Part shown: in pieces, positions 54,490 through 64,000 of the stretch
Layout: every line of letters begins with the position of its first letter
Position numbering within the stretch: the first letter of the stretch is position 1
Source of the DNA: Dipteris shenzhenensis
Taxonomy: Eukaryota; Polypodiophyta; Polypodiopsida; Gleicheniales
NCBI GenBank assembly: GCA_047967505.1
Contig: CM106540.1
Length of the DNA: 64,000 nt
Direction: 5' to 3' (one strand)
The notes under the pieces: model-generated
Database searches by the model: none
Told to the model about the DNA's origin: nothing
What the model saw: only the letters and a program-made list of their open reading frames with translations
Program-made: the position numbers and the translations under genes

Positions 54490-55400
54490 GTTGATGTGGC
54501 ATGTTGGCCATTTTAACACTAATACCTAAATGAAAAGTGCTATGTACTAAATGCAAAGTTTTATATCCCAAACTCAAATTTCTACATGCTATATGCAAAA
54601 ATCTATATGCAAAATGCAAAATGATATGAACCCAAGGAAGGGCACATTACTTGGTCTTATAATTTTTGGAGAGGAAATGTGCTGACTCTCCCCCCCCGCT
54701 ATACGTGTGGTAATGTGGTAGATGCAAAGTACCACATGCAAAATGCAAAGTGCTATTTGCAAAATTCAAATTGCTGAGAACCATATTGAAACTTCTTTGT
54801 GCTAAGTGCAAGTTGAAAGTACTATGTGCTAAATGAAAAGTCCTATATACCAAAATACTCTGTGCTAAATGAAAAATCATATGAACCCAAGGAAGGGCAC
54901 GTTCCTTGGTCTTATAATTTTTGGAGAGGAAGTGTGCTAACTTTCCCTCCATACTATACGTGTGGAAATCTAATAAACGCATAGTGCTATGTGCAAAATT
55001 CAAATTGATAATTGCTAAAATAAAACTGCTTCATGCTAGGTGCAAGTTGAAAGTAATATGTAATAAATGAAAAGTGCTATATCCCAAATTCAAATTGCTA
55101 CCAAATATATACAAAGTGATAAATGAAAAGTGCTATATCCCAAATTCAAATAGCTACAAAATATATGCAAAATAATATCTACTAAACACAAACTCCTATG
55201 TGCAAAATGCAAAGAGCTATTTACCATGTTATATATTTGAAATGCTTTATGCTACATTCACATTTCCATATGCTATATTCAAATTGCTTTTAACATAAAA
55301 TAGAGATGTTATAAATTTGGTGTGTGAAATATAGTGTGTTAAATTTACTAAATACAAATTGATATGAGTCCAAACAAAAGGATGTTCCTAAGTCTTATAA
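54490..55400. repeat. Degenerate tgctatatgcaaaatgcaaa repeats
   Basis: Many variants of aaatgcaaagtgctatgt and ctaaatgaaaagt, plus a larger repeat containing acccaaggaagggcac and ttggtcttataatttttggagaggaa at ~54630 and ~54890. Confidence 0.8.
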
Positions 55401-55420
55401 TTTAACAAGAAGTGTCCTAC

Positions 55421-56001
55421 TTCCTCCCACACAAACATATAATTTTATGTTAAATGAAACATTATATGTGCCAGATGCAAAGTCTTACGTGCTAAATTTA
55501 AATTCCTATGTACTAAATTTAAATTCATATGCCTTGAGTGCGATTCAAATGAACCTTAGAAATTGCACCTTCCTTCGTCTTATAACTTTAAGAAAGAAAC
55601 TATGCAAACTCTATCATCACAAAAACGTATAGTTATGTGATAAATACAAAATGCTATATGATCTTATAAAATTAGAAGAGAAATCATGCAAACTCTCCTT
55701 CAAGGAGACATTCCTCCCACACAAACATATAATTTTATGTTAAATGAAACATTATATGTGCCAGATGCAAAGTCTTACGCGCTAAATTTAAATTCCTATG
55801 TACTAAATTTAAATTCATATGCCTTGAGTGCGATTCAAATGAACCTTAGAAATTGCACCTTCCTTCGTCTTATAACTCTAAGAAAGAAACTATGCAAACT
55901 CTATCATCACAAAAACGTATCATTATGTGATAAATACAAAATGCTATATGATCTTATAAAATTAGAAGAGAAATCATGCAAACTCTCCTTCAAGGAGACA
56001 T
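55421..56001. repeat. 290-bp tandem duplication, nearly identical copies
   Basis: 55421-55710 and 55711-56000, both starting ttcctcccacacaaac, differ at roughly four positions (for example cttacgtgct / cttacgcgct). Open frames over the copies are repetitive translations and not taken as genes. Confidence 0.95.
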
Positions 56002-56383
56002 TCGTTGGTGTTATAATTTTAAGATAGGAAGTGTGCTAGTTACTTTACTACTAGCTAAATTTAGTTTTTTAAAAACAAAAGCTATGATTTAATGATATGT
56101 ACAAATTGTTATTTACAAATTCAAAGTTTATATCACATTACATAATATAGTCACACCTTATCTCATTTCTAATTAATTACAACCTTTGTAAACAACCTTG
56201 ATATTTTGTTTGCAAATTATTCAAATTGGTGAATTTCAAGTCATTCATATTACTCTGATCTACAACAGAAAAATAAAGTAGGTATGTCTACTTTAACATA
56301 TAATTTACTTTACAAATATGAAAAGGTCACTTATTGAAAGGAGAGAATGTGCTTCTCACATTAGCATAGAAAACAAGAAAAGA

Positions 56384-57200
56384 TGATTATAACCGAGTTC
56401 TCTTCATGGCTATTCATCGATAAATTTCTAAAAGAATGCAACCGGATTACTTCTCAATATATTTCAAAGATGCAGCATTGTGTGTTTTGTGGTAGAATAG
56501 AATTTGACACACGTTCTTTCACAAAGTTAAAATCACCAATATCACTACTAGAAGCAAGTATCACACCATATGACTTATCCAATATGTTCATAAGTTTGCA
56601 TGTAGAAAATGGCCTAGGACATATAAATGGCTTGTAAAGCATGCATAGATAGTCCATTTAGAAAGTTGTACTCGGATCCCTATGATACAAAATGTATTAA
56701 GAGTGGACACATTTCAAATGCAAATGCTTTCTATAATCGATATATCCCTAAATGTTTTTAAAGGTATTATGCATTATTCCCATTCCTCTATCCTTTTGGA
56801 TATGGTGCCCATGATGGCAAGATGTTCTTCAACGTATACTTCAAAATGAGAATATCAACATTGTTCTCTGTGTTCATTCTTTACAAACCATACTTGATGT
56901 TGATGTACCAAATACATAAATCTATATAATACCAAGCTGAACTCAAACTACAGTATTACAAAGAGATATTGCCCAACAAAGACTACAAGATCCAAGAATA
57001 TTTAAACAGGCAATAATTAGACGTATTCTTAAGTTTCAGATACCAAGTTCTATTCTTGGATCTCCTTCGTGGCACCATGGAAACTTGAAAGATCTAATGG
57101 CAATGGTTGACACATGGGGCCTTCCCATTATATTCCTTACACATACTGTAGATGAGGTATCAACCACGTCATAAGAGAACTCAACACAACCGGCTCAACA
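56384..57200 (+). pseudogene. Helitron Rep/helicase N-terminal region relic
   Basis: Fragments fit the Helitron-like N-terminal domain of Rep/Hel proteins: H-C-V-F-C-G-R (~56480), A-L-F-P-F-L-Y-P-F-G-Y-G-A-H-D-G (~56780), Y-F-K-M-R-I-S, and I-L-G-S-P-S-W-H-H-G-N-L-K-D-L-M-A-M followed by W-G-L-P-I-I-F-L-T-H-T-V-D-E (~57045-57155), the usual G-S-x-x-Y/W...L-A-M-x-x-x-x-G-x-P-x-x-F-x-T-x-x-x-x-E pattern. Stops separate the pieces. The Rep HUH motif and helicase domain were not found downstream. Helitrons move by rolling-circle replication. The ends (5' TC, 3' hairpin-CTRR) were not located. Confidence 0.7.
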
Positions 57201-57209
57201 TATGGCTAT

Positions 57210-57470
57210 TGTGACATGAAGTTGGGGGTAATAAACTTCACACACCTCTTCACTTCCTATTGCTTTTGAATTGAGTGATAAAGATATTTATCATTGAGAA
57301 AGAGACATTAAAAATAAGCTTTTATGCCAAGATACCACTGTGACATGAAGTTGGGGGTAATAAACTTCACGCACCTCTTCACTTCCTGCTGCTTTTGAAC
57401 TGACTGACAAAGATATTTATCATTGAGAATGGGACATTAGAAAACAAAATCTTATGCCAAAATACCACAC
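57210..57470. repeat. ~130-bp tandem duplication
   Basis: tgtgacatgaagttggggg starts both copies (57211 and 57340); they share ataaacttcac and gatatttatcattgagaa. Confidence 0.9.
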
Positions 57471-57749
57471 CATACTTTCCTCCCTCAGATGAGAATGAAG
57501 ATGGTAACATCCCAAGTGATGTTATAATCAAGCATAGGGAGAAGGAAAGGATCAGCAGAGGCCATAATCTCAGCGAGCCGGTCTACACCAAAGAGAAGAG
57601 TGATACGTTGTTAAAAGAAGATCTTATGGCTCAACATAACATGAACTGATATATATCAAGGAGTTTGAAGGGGCTGATTAGGTCGGATGGGTAGATTCCG
57701 AGGAAACATTGCACCTCCTTCATAGACACCTTTACACTTAGCTCAAATA

Positions 57750-58290
57750 CACTCTACAAACTATCATTAGACACAGAGGCCTACAACTTTCAATAGAGAC
57801 ATGATATCATAGAATCAAGCACATAAAGATATGTACCTTGAGATGCTCTTCGCGCTGATATAAGTTTCATTGAAAACAGACAGACGGTTGAAGAGATATG
57901 GATAGTTTACTGGAAGGGGGTAAAAACTATCATGAAAATAGACTGTCAAACATAGAGACTCATAACATTTTGCAGCAGTATCTGATTAAAGATCTAAGAA
58001 CATAAAGACATGCGTCTTAAAGAGAACTTCACGCTGATATATGTTTCGTAAGAAAGAGAGAAGCAGCCAAAAAGTTATGGATAGTTTACTAGATGGGGGT
58101 AAAAGCTATCATGAAAACAGACTGTTAGACACAGAGACTCATAACTTTTTGCAAAAGTGTCTAATTCAAGATATGATTACATATAAACATGAGCCTTGAA
58201 GAGAGCTTTGCGCTGATATAAATTTCATTACAATCGGACTATCGAGCAGAAAGTTATGAGCAAAACACTAATAGGGGGTCAAACTGTCAT
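57750..58290. repeat. ~179-bp tandem repeat, three units
   Basis: gctgatat recurs at 57854, 58033 and 58212. Units share cacagaggcctacaact/acatagagactcataac, catgaaaa-agactg and agataaagacatg. Confidence 0.88.
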
Positions 58291-59408
58291 GAAAACTACC
58301 CTCCACCCAGGCTAATTTCGCCTAAGCAGGATGCTCCCTCAAGACTCCACCTTCATCAACGATCCACCCCTCATAGATTTTGCCTAGAAGAGGGGAAGAA
58401 GTTTGCATGGTGGCTCGGGAAATAAATGGACCATGTATGCACAGTGAGTGGCTGAATAGAAAGAACTTTCAAGGCTTTAAAAGAGAAAAGGGACGAGACA
58501 CTCAAGAGAGAGAGAACTTGAAGTGACCTTCATTACAAATAGAGTGAGAATCCACTTCAACACTACAAACACAAGGGAGAAGAAGAGGTTTCATACATAC
58601 AAGAGGGAGCGAAAGCTCCAAGACTACTCATAGAGAGAGAATAAACTAGAGAGAGATGGACTCAAGAGTCTACATAAGAGAATATCTACAAGAGGGAGAG
58701 AAGGCTCATGGAAAAGGCTTGGGGAGACTAGACCTACAGCAACATGCGGCCTAATGGTGGAAGAGATTGATGAACAAGGGAGAGGAGGGATCCTTTTATA
58801 GAGATTTTGTTACCCTCCTTCACACATTTACAATTGTTGCTTGTAGATTCCTTTCCCCATCAATCACATAAGCACGTATGTCACCATCCATGTCCTTTTT
58901 GGCTACTCTTGCCATGTGTCCCATCAAAAGATGCTCAAGACTCTTAAAATATTGAGAAAGTCAAGGGTCTCCTCACATGGAGCCCATAGGGACCCTCTCT
59001 TTTCCACATGTCCACATCCTCCTTATTCCACATAGGAGTTCTAGAAGGATTCCTCTTGACTTCACACTCCTCCACATGCCTTCCACACGCTTGGCATGTG
59101 GCCTCTCTTATATTATTGGAACACATGGACATGAGCCCACCTCTTTATATGACTCACTCTTTGTATTTTCTAAAAAAGTCATAATACCCCATACACAAAT
59201 AACTCTCACCCCATACCAAGGTATTTATAATTCATACCTATGGTATTTACAATGAGCCATTCCACTCATCCTCTCAATCCCATACAATATCATAGAAAAT
59301 AGAAATAAGTGAGAGGCGCTAGGCTATCACTTGATACTCAAACTCTTATCAAACATAGAGAAAAACAATATCAATGCCAAGTCAAAAATATCAATTTTTG
59401 GCGTCGCA
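58291..59408 (-). repeat. Probable 3' LTR region of gypsy G (left end not determined)
   Basis: The element-strand LTR start TGCGACGCC lies at 59408 right after a polypurine tract. The other LTR end was not identified. Part of 58291-59400 must be LTR; the rest is purine-rich sequence (gagagag, aagaggtttcat) with no gene. Confidence 0.45.
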
Positions 59409-59423
59409 TCTTCCCCCCCCATC
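59409..59423 (-). other. Polypurine tract of gypsy G
   Basis: The element strand reads GATGGGGGGGGAAGA immediately before the LTR start TGCGACGCC. It sits only 36 bases after the stop of the pol frame at 59459. Confidence 0.85.
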
Positions 59424-59458
59424 AGATCCTCTCTAGTACAGAGAGGGTCTGCTAGCCC

Positions 59459-61950
59459 TTAAGGTGGTCGAGCATAGAAGAATTTAAGGCGATACTCATT
59501 GGTGCATCCGGGTATCACCATGCCATCAATATCCTCAAGCTGATAGGTATTATTGGTGACATTCATATACATCCTTATGGAGGCATGGTCAAAAGTAACC
59601 AATCTCTGCTTCTGTTGTGGAATTAACCCTCGAGGAAACATGCCTTCTTCCACATATTGCTGAACATCCTGTAGTTTTGGCCATCCAGTGTCTACCCAAG
59701 AAACCACCCCCCGGTCTGGCACTACAATGGCTTTAGCTAACTCAGCTGCCCTTTGATTTGCTTTTCTGTTTATATGAACAAACTTGCAAAAATCAAAGTG
59801 ACTACATTGTGCCATATCCTTTTGATTAAGCTCCTTCAAATGAGGACTTCTTGTCTTGTAATGCCCTTGCATTTGCTTTATAATAAGCTGAGAATCTCCT
59901 CTTACTTCCAATTCTTTAACTTGACTTTGAAGACAACCCTCCAAACCAAGAATCAAAGCATTATATTCAGCTCCATTGTTAGTTGTGATACTTGGAAGCT
60001 CTTGTCCTCTTGCCCATACCTCTTGACCTTCAGGATTCATCAAGACTATCCCCCCGGCTCCTTGTTGGCATGAAGGACTAAAAGCCCCATCAAAATACAA
60101 AACGAACGCTATTGGTGGTGTATCCCTTTCATCTATAATGTTCTCCTTACATTTCTTCTCTTCTCCTAGATCCTGCCGTCTTGTCAGCAAATCTGCCATA
60201 GTGGACCTAGTGGTATTTTCAGTGACAAAAGAGAAAGAGAACTCTTGAAGCTCTGACAACCATTTTGCAAATCTCCACCCAGGATTAGGCTTGCGAACTA
60301 GATATGCTAATACAGACTGAGAGGTAAGGAAGAAAAATGGTCGAGGTAATAAATAGGAGCGAAACTTTTTGACGGAAAACACCAAAGAGAGATCTTGCTG
60401 CTCCATTTCTCCATGTCGGCTGGCATAATAGATGGGTTGCATTCTATGTGCTTCTCCTTTTTGTAGCAATACATCTCCAACTGAATGCAAAGATACACTT
60501 GGATTTACATAAAAGTCTTGAGACCAATCAGGGGGCTTCAATATTGGGCCCTTACTCATGGCCTCCTTAAGTTGCTAGAAAGACTCTTGTTGCTCCACAC
60601 CCCATTGGAAAGAAACTCCTTTTCTTGTCAACAAGTTCATGGGATGCACTATCTCTGTGAAATCATCACAAAAGCGTTGATAGTACTTGCTCTTTCCTAG
60701 AATTCTGCAAACACCAGTGACATTCTCAGGACTTGGCAATGCCATGATTGCTTGAACTTTGTAAGGATCCATTTGTAGGCCTTCTTGAGACACAATATGC
60801 CCCAACAAGACTACTTTTATTTGAGCCAAATGACACTTGCTAGGATTTAGACACCCTTTTGCTTCATCAATCCTAGCTAAGGCCATCTTTAGCTTCTCCA
60901 TGTGATCTATGTGCCAAGAATAAATGCAAAAATCATCCAAAAACACCCTTATGAACTTTCCCAAGTAAGGCTCAAGAACTTGACTCATGAACCTTTGAAA
61001 TGTAGTTGGTGCATTGGTCAACCCAAAAGGCATCACTCTATAAGCAAAAACTCCCCAAGGTGTGACAAATGATGTTTTCTTTTGATCTTCCTCCCGAATA
61101 CGAATTTGAAAGTACCTAGAATACCCATCACATACAGAATACATCTCATGCCCTGCTACTTGGTCTAGTATTTCATCTTGGAATGGCAAAGGAAAATGAT
61201 CCCTCTTAGTGCATGCATTCAAAGGACAAAAGTCCACACAAACTCGCCACTTATTTCCTTTCTTTGGTGTGACAACTACAGGAGATATCCATTCTAAATC
61301 ATTAACAGGAAAGATGAATCCCACCTCAAGTAGTTGTGCTACCTCTTTCTTTAGTGCCTCAGCTTGGATCACCCCCAATCGCCTTAAGCCTTGCACAACT
61401 GGCTTGCATTTTGGCTTCAACTCAATCTTGTGCTCCATAAGAGAGACTGGTCAAACCTGTGAATAGCTTGTTGCAAAGAAACATGGAAAATCATCTAGCA
61501 TATCCAAGTACTAGAGCTTCTCACTACCTGATAGAGAATCACCAAGAAGCTCTTCATTGCATTGGCGTCGTTTAGTGTGCTCCACATCCCCCACATGAAG
61601 TGTCTCTACAGGATCTTCTTGCACCACCACCTTGTTCCTTCCTGACTCACATCCCGATCAGCACCAAGACAAAGACCAAAGGCCACTCCTTCCACCTCAC
61701 CCTCTGAGTTGGACTCCTCGGAGCTACACCCTGTCTCTTCTTCTTCATCGGTTAAGTCAGAGCTTGAACTTTTTGATGTTGAAGACTCCTCCTTGACAAC
61801 TTCCTTTTTGCGGCTTCTGATGTTGTAGTGCACCTTCTTATCATTTCCTTGTAAAATCAATTCTCTAGTATCCCACTTTTGAATAGCCTTCACCTTGCGT
61901 AGCCCAAAATCAATGGATAGGCACGTGCATCTGGCTTGGTAGGGATCACC
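59459..61950 (-). pseudogene. Ty3/gypsy pol with dual RNase H and no integrase core (Tat-like), gypsy G
   Basis: Minus strand from 61950: protease-end and acidic linker, RT (61438-60575; G-F-I-F-P-V-N-D, V-C-V-D-F-C-P-L-N, F-L-D-D catalytic). A TAG at ~60572 precedes RNase H 1 (Y-V-N-P-S-V-S, where D-A-S is usual, and T-S-Q-S-V-L for T-D-H-x-A-L, so catalytic acids are gone). Then archaeal-type RNase H 2 has D in Y-F-D-G-A-F, E in N-N-G-A-E-Y and D in G-D-S-Q-L-I intact, but N-Q-R-A-A-E-L-A where A-D is expected. After a linker (Y-V-E-E-G-M-F-P) the frame jumps to an integrase-end motif (Y-Q-L-E-D-I-D-G...L-K-F-F-Y) and stops. The integrase zinc finger and DDE core are missing without loss of frame. 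Dual RNase H is a Tat-lineage feature. The element is interrupted at 61951. Confidence 0.85.
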
Positions 61951-62067
61951 CACTACAAGGCATAGGCCATTTTTCGACGGAAATATCCATGCTTTTTACA
62001 TTAAATTTTTTTTTTTCACGGGCGCAAACGTCGCTATAAGTGTCGCGAAAAGCATCGGAAAAGGAGC

Positions 62068-62186
62068 GTCGCTATATAGCGACATTGGCAAACGTCGCTA
62101 TATAGCGACGATGGAAACGTCGCTATATAGCGACACTGTTAATCGTCGCTATATAGCGACACTGGTAAACATCGCTATATAGCGAC
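62068..62186. promoter_or_regulatory. Five subterminal palindromes at 25-26-bp spacing
   Basis: GTCGCTATATAGCGAC, a perfect 16-bp palindrome, occurs at 62068, 62094, 62119 and 62145; a fifth at 62171 has one change. Spacers vary in sequence but not in length. Such motifs in CACTA elements bind the element's own regulatory protein (TNPA type). Role here inferred. Confidence 0.85.
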
Positions 62187-62481
62187 GATTAACAGAAGTT
62201 AAAAAAAAGGGTTAGTGGGGCTAAACAGGGCTTCCTTTTGGCCCTGTTTAGCCGCACTAATCCTTTTTTTTTTTGTAATTACAAAAGAAAGTTTTTTATA
62301 ACAAAATTTCCCTTGCTTGCAGGGTGATACAAAATTGTTCTTGTGAAATGATGAGTAACAAATGCATATACATGTCGGACATATACAATAGTGTTTGTAA
62401 CAAAATTACCCTGTCGAAAGGGCGATACAAAATTGCTCAAACGAGCGGATATACAAAATGCTACTACCACTACTCATTCGA

Positions 62482-63765
62482 ATCCGAATCATCTTCATCT
62501 TGTTGGCCTGTTCCTTGGTCCTCGACACCTGTGTCTTCTCCCTCGTCCCGCCACCTGCGTCCGATCCTTGGCCTTGTTGATCGCTTGCCTCCGATGATGG
62601 GACACTTGAGCTTTGACCCTAAGAGTGAACCATATAAATCGAAAATTAGATTGGAACTTAAATTAAAAAGTGAGATTAAAAGTAGGAGTAAACTTATACC
62701 GTGCGAGCAGCCACCTCAGCCCAATCGACTGTCGCTCCCATTGCCTCTTGTTCAATGAACCACGGCTTTGTTTCTATCCAAAATGCGCGCCACGTCTCTG
62801 CATCTGTAGGAAGACGACCCATCGCAGATTGCTGTGGATCCAATTTACGAGAGTTAGAGTTAGCTAAAGTGCATGTAATATGTAAGTAAAACAAATAGAA
62901 CAATACATTAAATGGGAAGAAGTAGACTTACCACGGTTGCCTCGAACGCATACCGTCCGCCTGCACCAAAGTGCGAAGTACCTACGACGTCCAGCCGTCT
63001 CTTCGTAGCCCTCCTCTGACCCTCGAACATTTCGGGATGGTCCCTATGTTGCTTCTTGAAGTACTTCAAATCAGCTTTGTCTGCCCAGCTGGGTTTAGCC
63101 AACCCCTTTGTAATGGAAGTACACAAGGTTGATCTACGATGCTTCAGGACCAAACCCATGCGCTCTTGCATATAATCATCATTAAACTCCACATTTGGCG
63201 GATTAGGGTATCTTTGTTTTAACTCATCGATCACCGCCTGCTTCTTTTGGGCATCTTGATACTGCCAATCGGTATTTATGCCGCTCTTGAAGTAATGACT
63301 CATCAACCTCCTCATGGTGGCCATCACTGCTTTGCCCTTTTTATCTTCTATTATCTCTTCGACAGATGTGATTTGATAGGAGAGATCCCCTGATGAGTAA
63401 GGGGGACTGACGGTAGTAGAGTCTGAAGGAGTGGAAGCTGCGCGAGCGCTTCCGGAGCGAGGAGTAGCAGGGGGAGTAGGAGAGTGAAAGGGACTTGACT
63501 GATACTGTGTCTCCGGACCAAGTGGAGACCTAAAGGAGCGTGAGTGTGCTGACTCGTCGTCTACATCTCCCGAGTAAGCACAACATGAGCCGCCCATCCT
63601 ACTCTTCCTTCCCTTGCGAGAGGCATGCACAGGTGATGATCCCGCGATCGAAGGGGTGCAAGGGGATGGCTGGGCAGTACGTCCACCCGTCGGTGTAGGG
63701 GAAGGAATTACAGAGGTCCTCTGAGAGAGCAGAGAGAAGAATCTCGCTGCCTCCTCATCGCTCAT
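62482..63765 (-). CDS. CACTA-type protein (Ptta/En/Spm-like), multi-exon
   Basis: Minus strand from ATG at 63765. A Ser/Pro/Thr-rich N-terminus (~residues 1-115) is followed by a helical domain with E-E-I-I-E-D-K-K-G-K-A-V, M-S-H-Y-F-K-S-G-I, W-Q-Y-Q-D-A-Q-K-K, K-Y-F-K-K-Q-H-R and R-R-L-D-V-V-G-T-S-H-F-G-A-G. A donor (ACCGTG|GTAAGT, ~62930) ends exon 1. Exon 2, about 62838-62702 (G-R-L-P-T-D-A-E-T-W, W-F-I-E-Q-E-A-M-G-A), starts after CACAG or TTTAG and ends at a GTATAAG donor. An acidic third exon near 62618-62482 ends D-S-D-S-N-E-stop if the frame is right. It resembles the plant transposase family 24 type; exon joints are my inference. Upstream of the ATG the frame is open but for one TAG, so the start may lie farther out. 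A decayed relative is at 15641-16365. Confidence 0.6.
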
Positions 63766-63832
63766 CTACGCTACAAACTCGTCAGGACTCCCGACAAAGC
63801 CATGCGCAGCTAGCAAAGGAGTTCCCCGAGGG

Positions 63833-63925
63833 GTAGTCGTAGTGCTACGTGGAAGAGGGGTCGGACCAGGGGTAGTCATAGTGCTAGGTCCGAGAGGAGT
63901 CGGGGTCCTTGGGGTAGTCGCCTGA
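63833..63925. repeat. Short tandem repeats within the upstream open frame
   Basis: ggggtagtc-tagtgctac/gg-aagaggggtcgg-ccaggg recurs two to three times. On the minus strand this gives Pro/Thr-rich codons (T-T-P-R/G-x-T-P-L) that join in frame, apart from the TAG just before 63765, to the CACTA protein. Confidence 0.75.
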
Positions 63926-64000
63926 GAGGAATCAAAGTCCTTTGGAGCATATAGATCGTGAGCTCCCCTCCTGCAAGGCTGTCCATACTCGTCGGATGAG

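Larger units (their letters stand above)
61951..64000 (-). mobile_element. CACTA element, left end (continues beyond the window)
   Basis: The terminus cactacaaggcataggcc begins at 61951, directly interrupting the gypsy G reading frame. Subterminal palindromes follow at 62068-62186, then minus-strand exons of a CACTA-type protein. The preceding three bases are ACC, the expected 3-bp target copy; the other end is outside the window. Confidence 0.8.

Noticed and set aside
55447-56027. Two similar 60- and 113-codon frames
   Set aside because: They repeat because the DNA is a 290-bp tandem duplication; codons are AT-driven and no homologue pattern is seen.
59409-61950. Endogenous pararetrovirus (no integrase after RNase H)
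   Set aside because: Polypurine tract plus LTR start, a second archaeal-type RNase H and a remaining integrase-end motif identify a gypsy LTR element with an internal deletion.
1-64000. tRNA or rRNA genes
   Set aside because: None seen by reading; the only tRNA-like segments are primer-binding sites. A dedicated search was not possible here.

Overview
This is a stretch of nuclear DNA from a land plant with a large, repeat-rich genome. The signs are Ty1/copia and Ty3/gypsy LTR retrotransposons, CACTA (En/Spm) elements with TNP2-type proteins, a Helitron relic, LINEs, hAT-like MITEs, a plant UDP-glycosyltransferase relic with a PSPG box, and short GT-AG introns of about 85-95 bp. A non-flowering lineage (fern, lycophyte, bryophyte or gymnosperm) is possible, because some decayed transposon proteins look unlike common angiosperm families. 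That is an impression and cannot be proven from this window. I see no clearly intact, expressed host gene. Almost everything recognisable is a mobile element or a pseudogene.

Layout. 1-1749: end of a + strand copia joined to a - strand copia carrying LTR, primer-binding site and reverse transcriptase (RT) remnants. 1855-12460: a nested stack. An old hAT-like MITE with 8-bp target duplication CACATGCA was entered by a young 9.7-kb Ty3/gypsy element (2425-12142, - strand, two identical-length 503-bp LTRs, AATAG target duplication). A second, younger MITE of the same family (12194-12440) sits inside the old MITE's terminal repeat. 12470-19760: decayed UGT gene, LINE ORF1 relic, copia fragments, a CACTA-type exon cluster and unassigned relics. 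20320-21145: hairpin and a 45-bp minisatellite. 21374-24316: a decayed DNA-transposon-like gene of a family I cannot name. 24640-26770: a ~185-bp satellite with a third MITE copy inside it. 26940-31170: a CACTA element with TNP2 exons. 31683-33198: a 5'-truncated LINE. 34389-34689: a fully palindromic foldback element. 34888-35408: an intronless, CENH3-like histone H3 pseudogene. 37415-45445: two copia relics and a second CACTA fragment, one nested in another. 45450-58300: unassigned relics, satellites, hairpins, a gene-like region coding for internal protein repeats, and a Helitron relic. 59409-61950: a Ty3/gypsy element of the dual-RNase-H type that lacks its integrase core. It is interrupted at 61951 by a CACTA element that runs off the window and shows strikingly regular subterminal palindromes.

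The parts do not form a host pathway. They are layers of insertion and decay. The only element that looks recently active is the 2425-12142 gypsy element, whose pol frame continues into an 800-residue coiled-coil extension of unknown function. Many premature stops elsewhere are TAG or TGA where CAG or CGA is expected, which fits decay by deamination of methylated cytosines.
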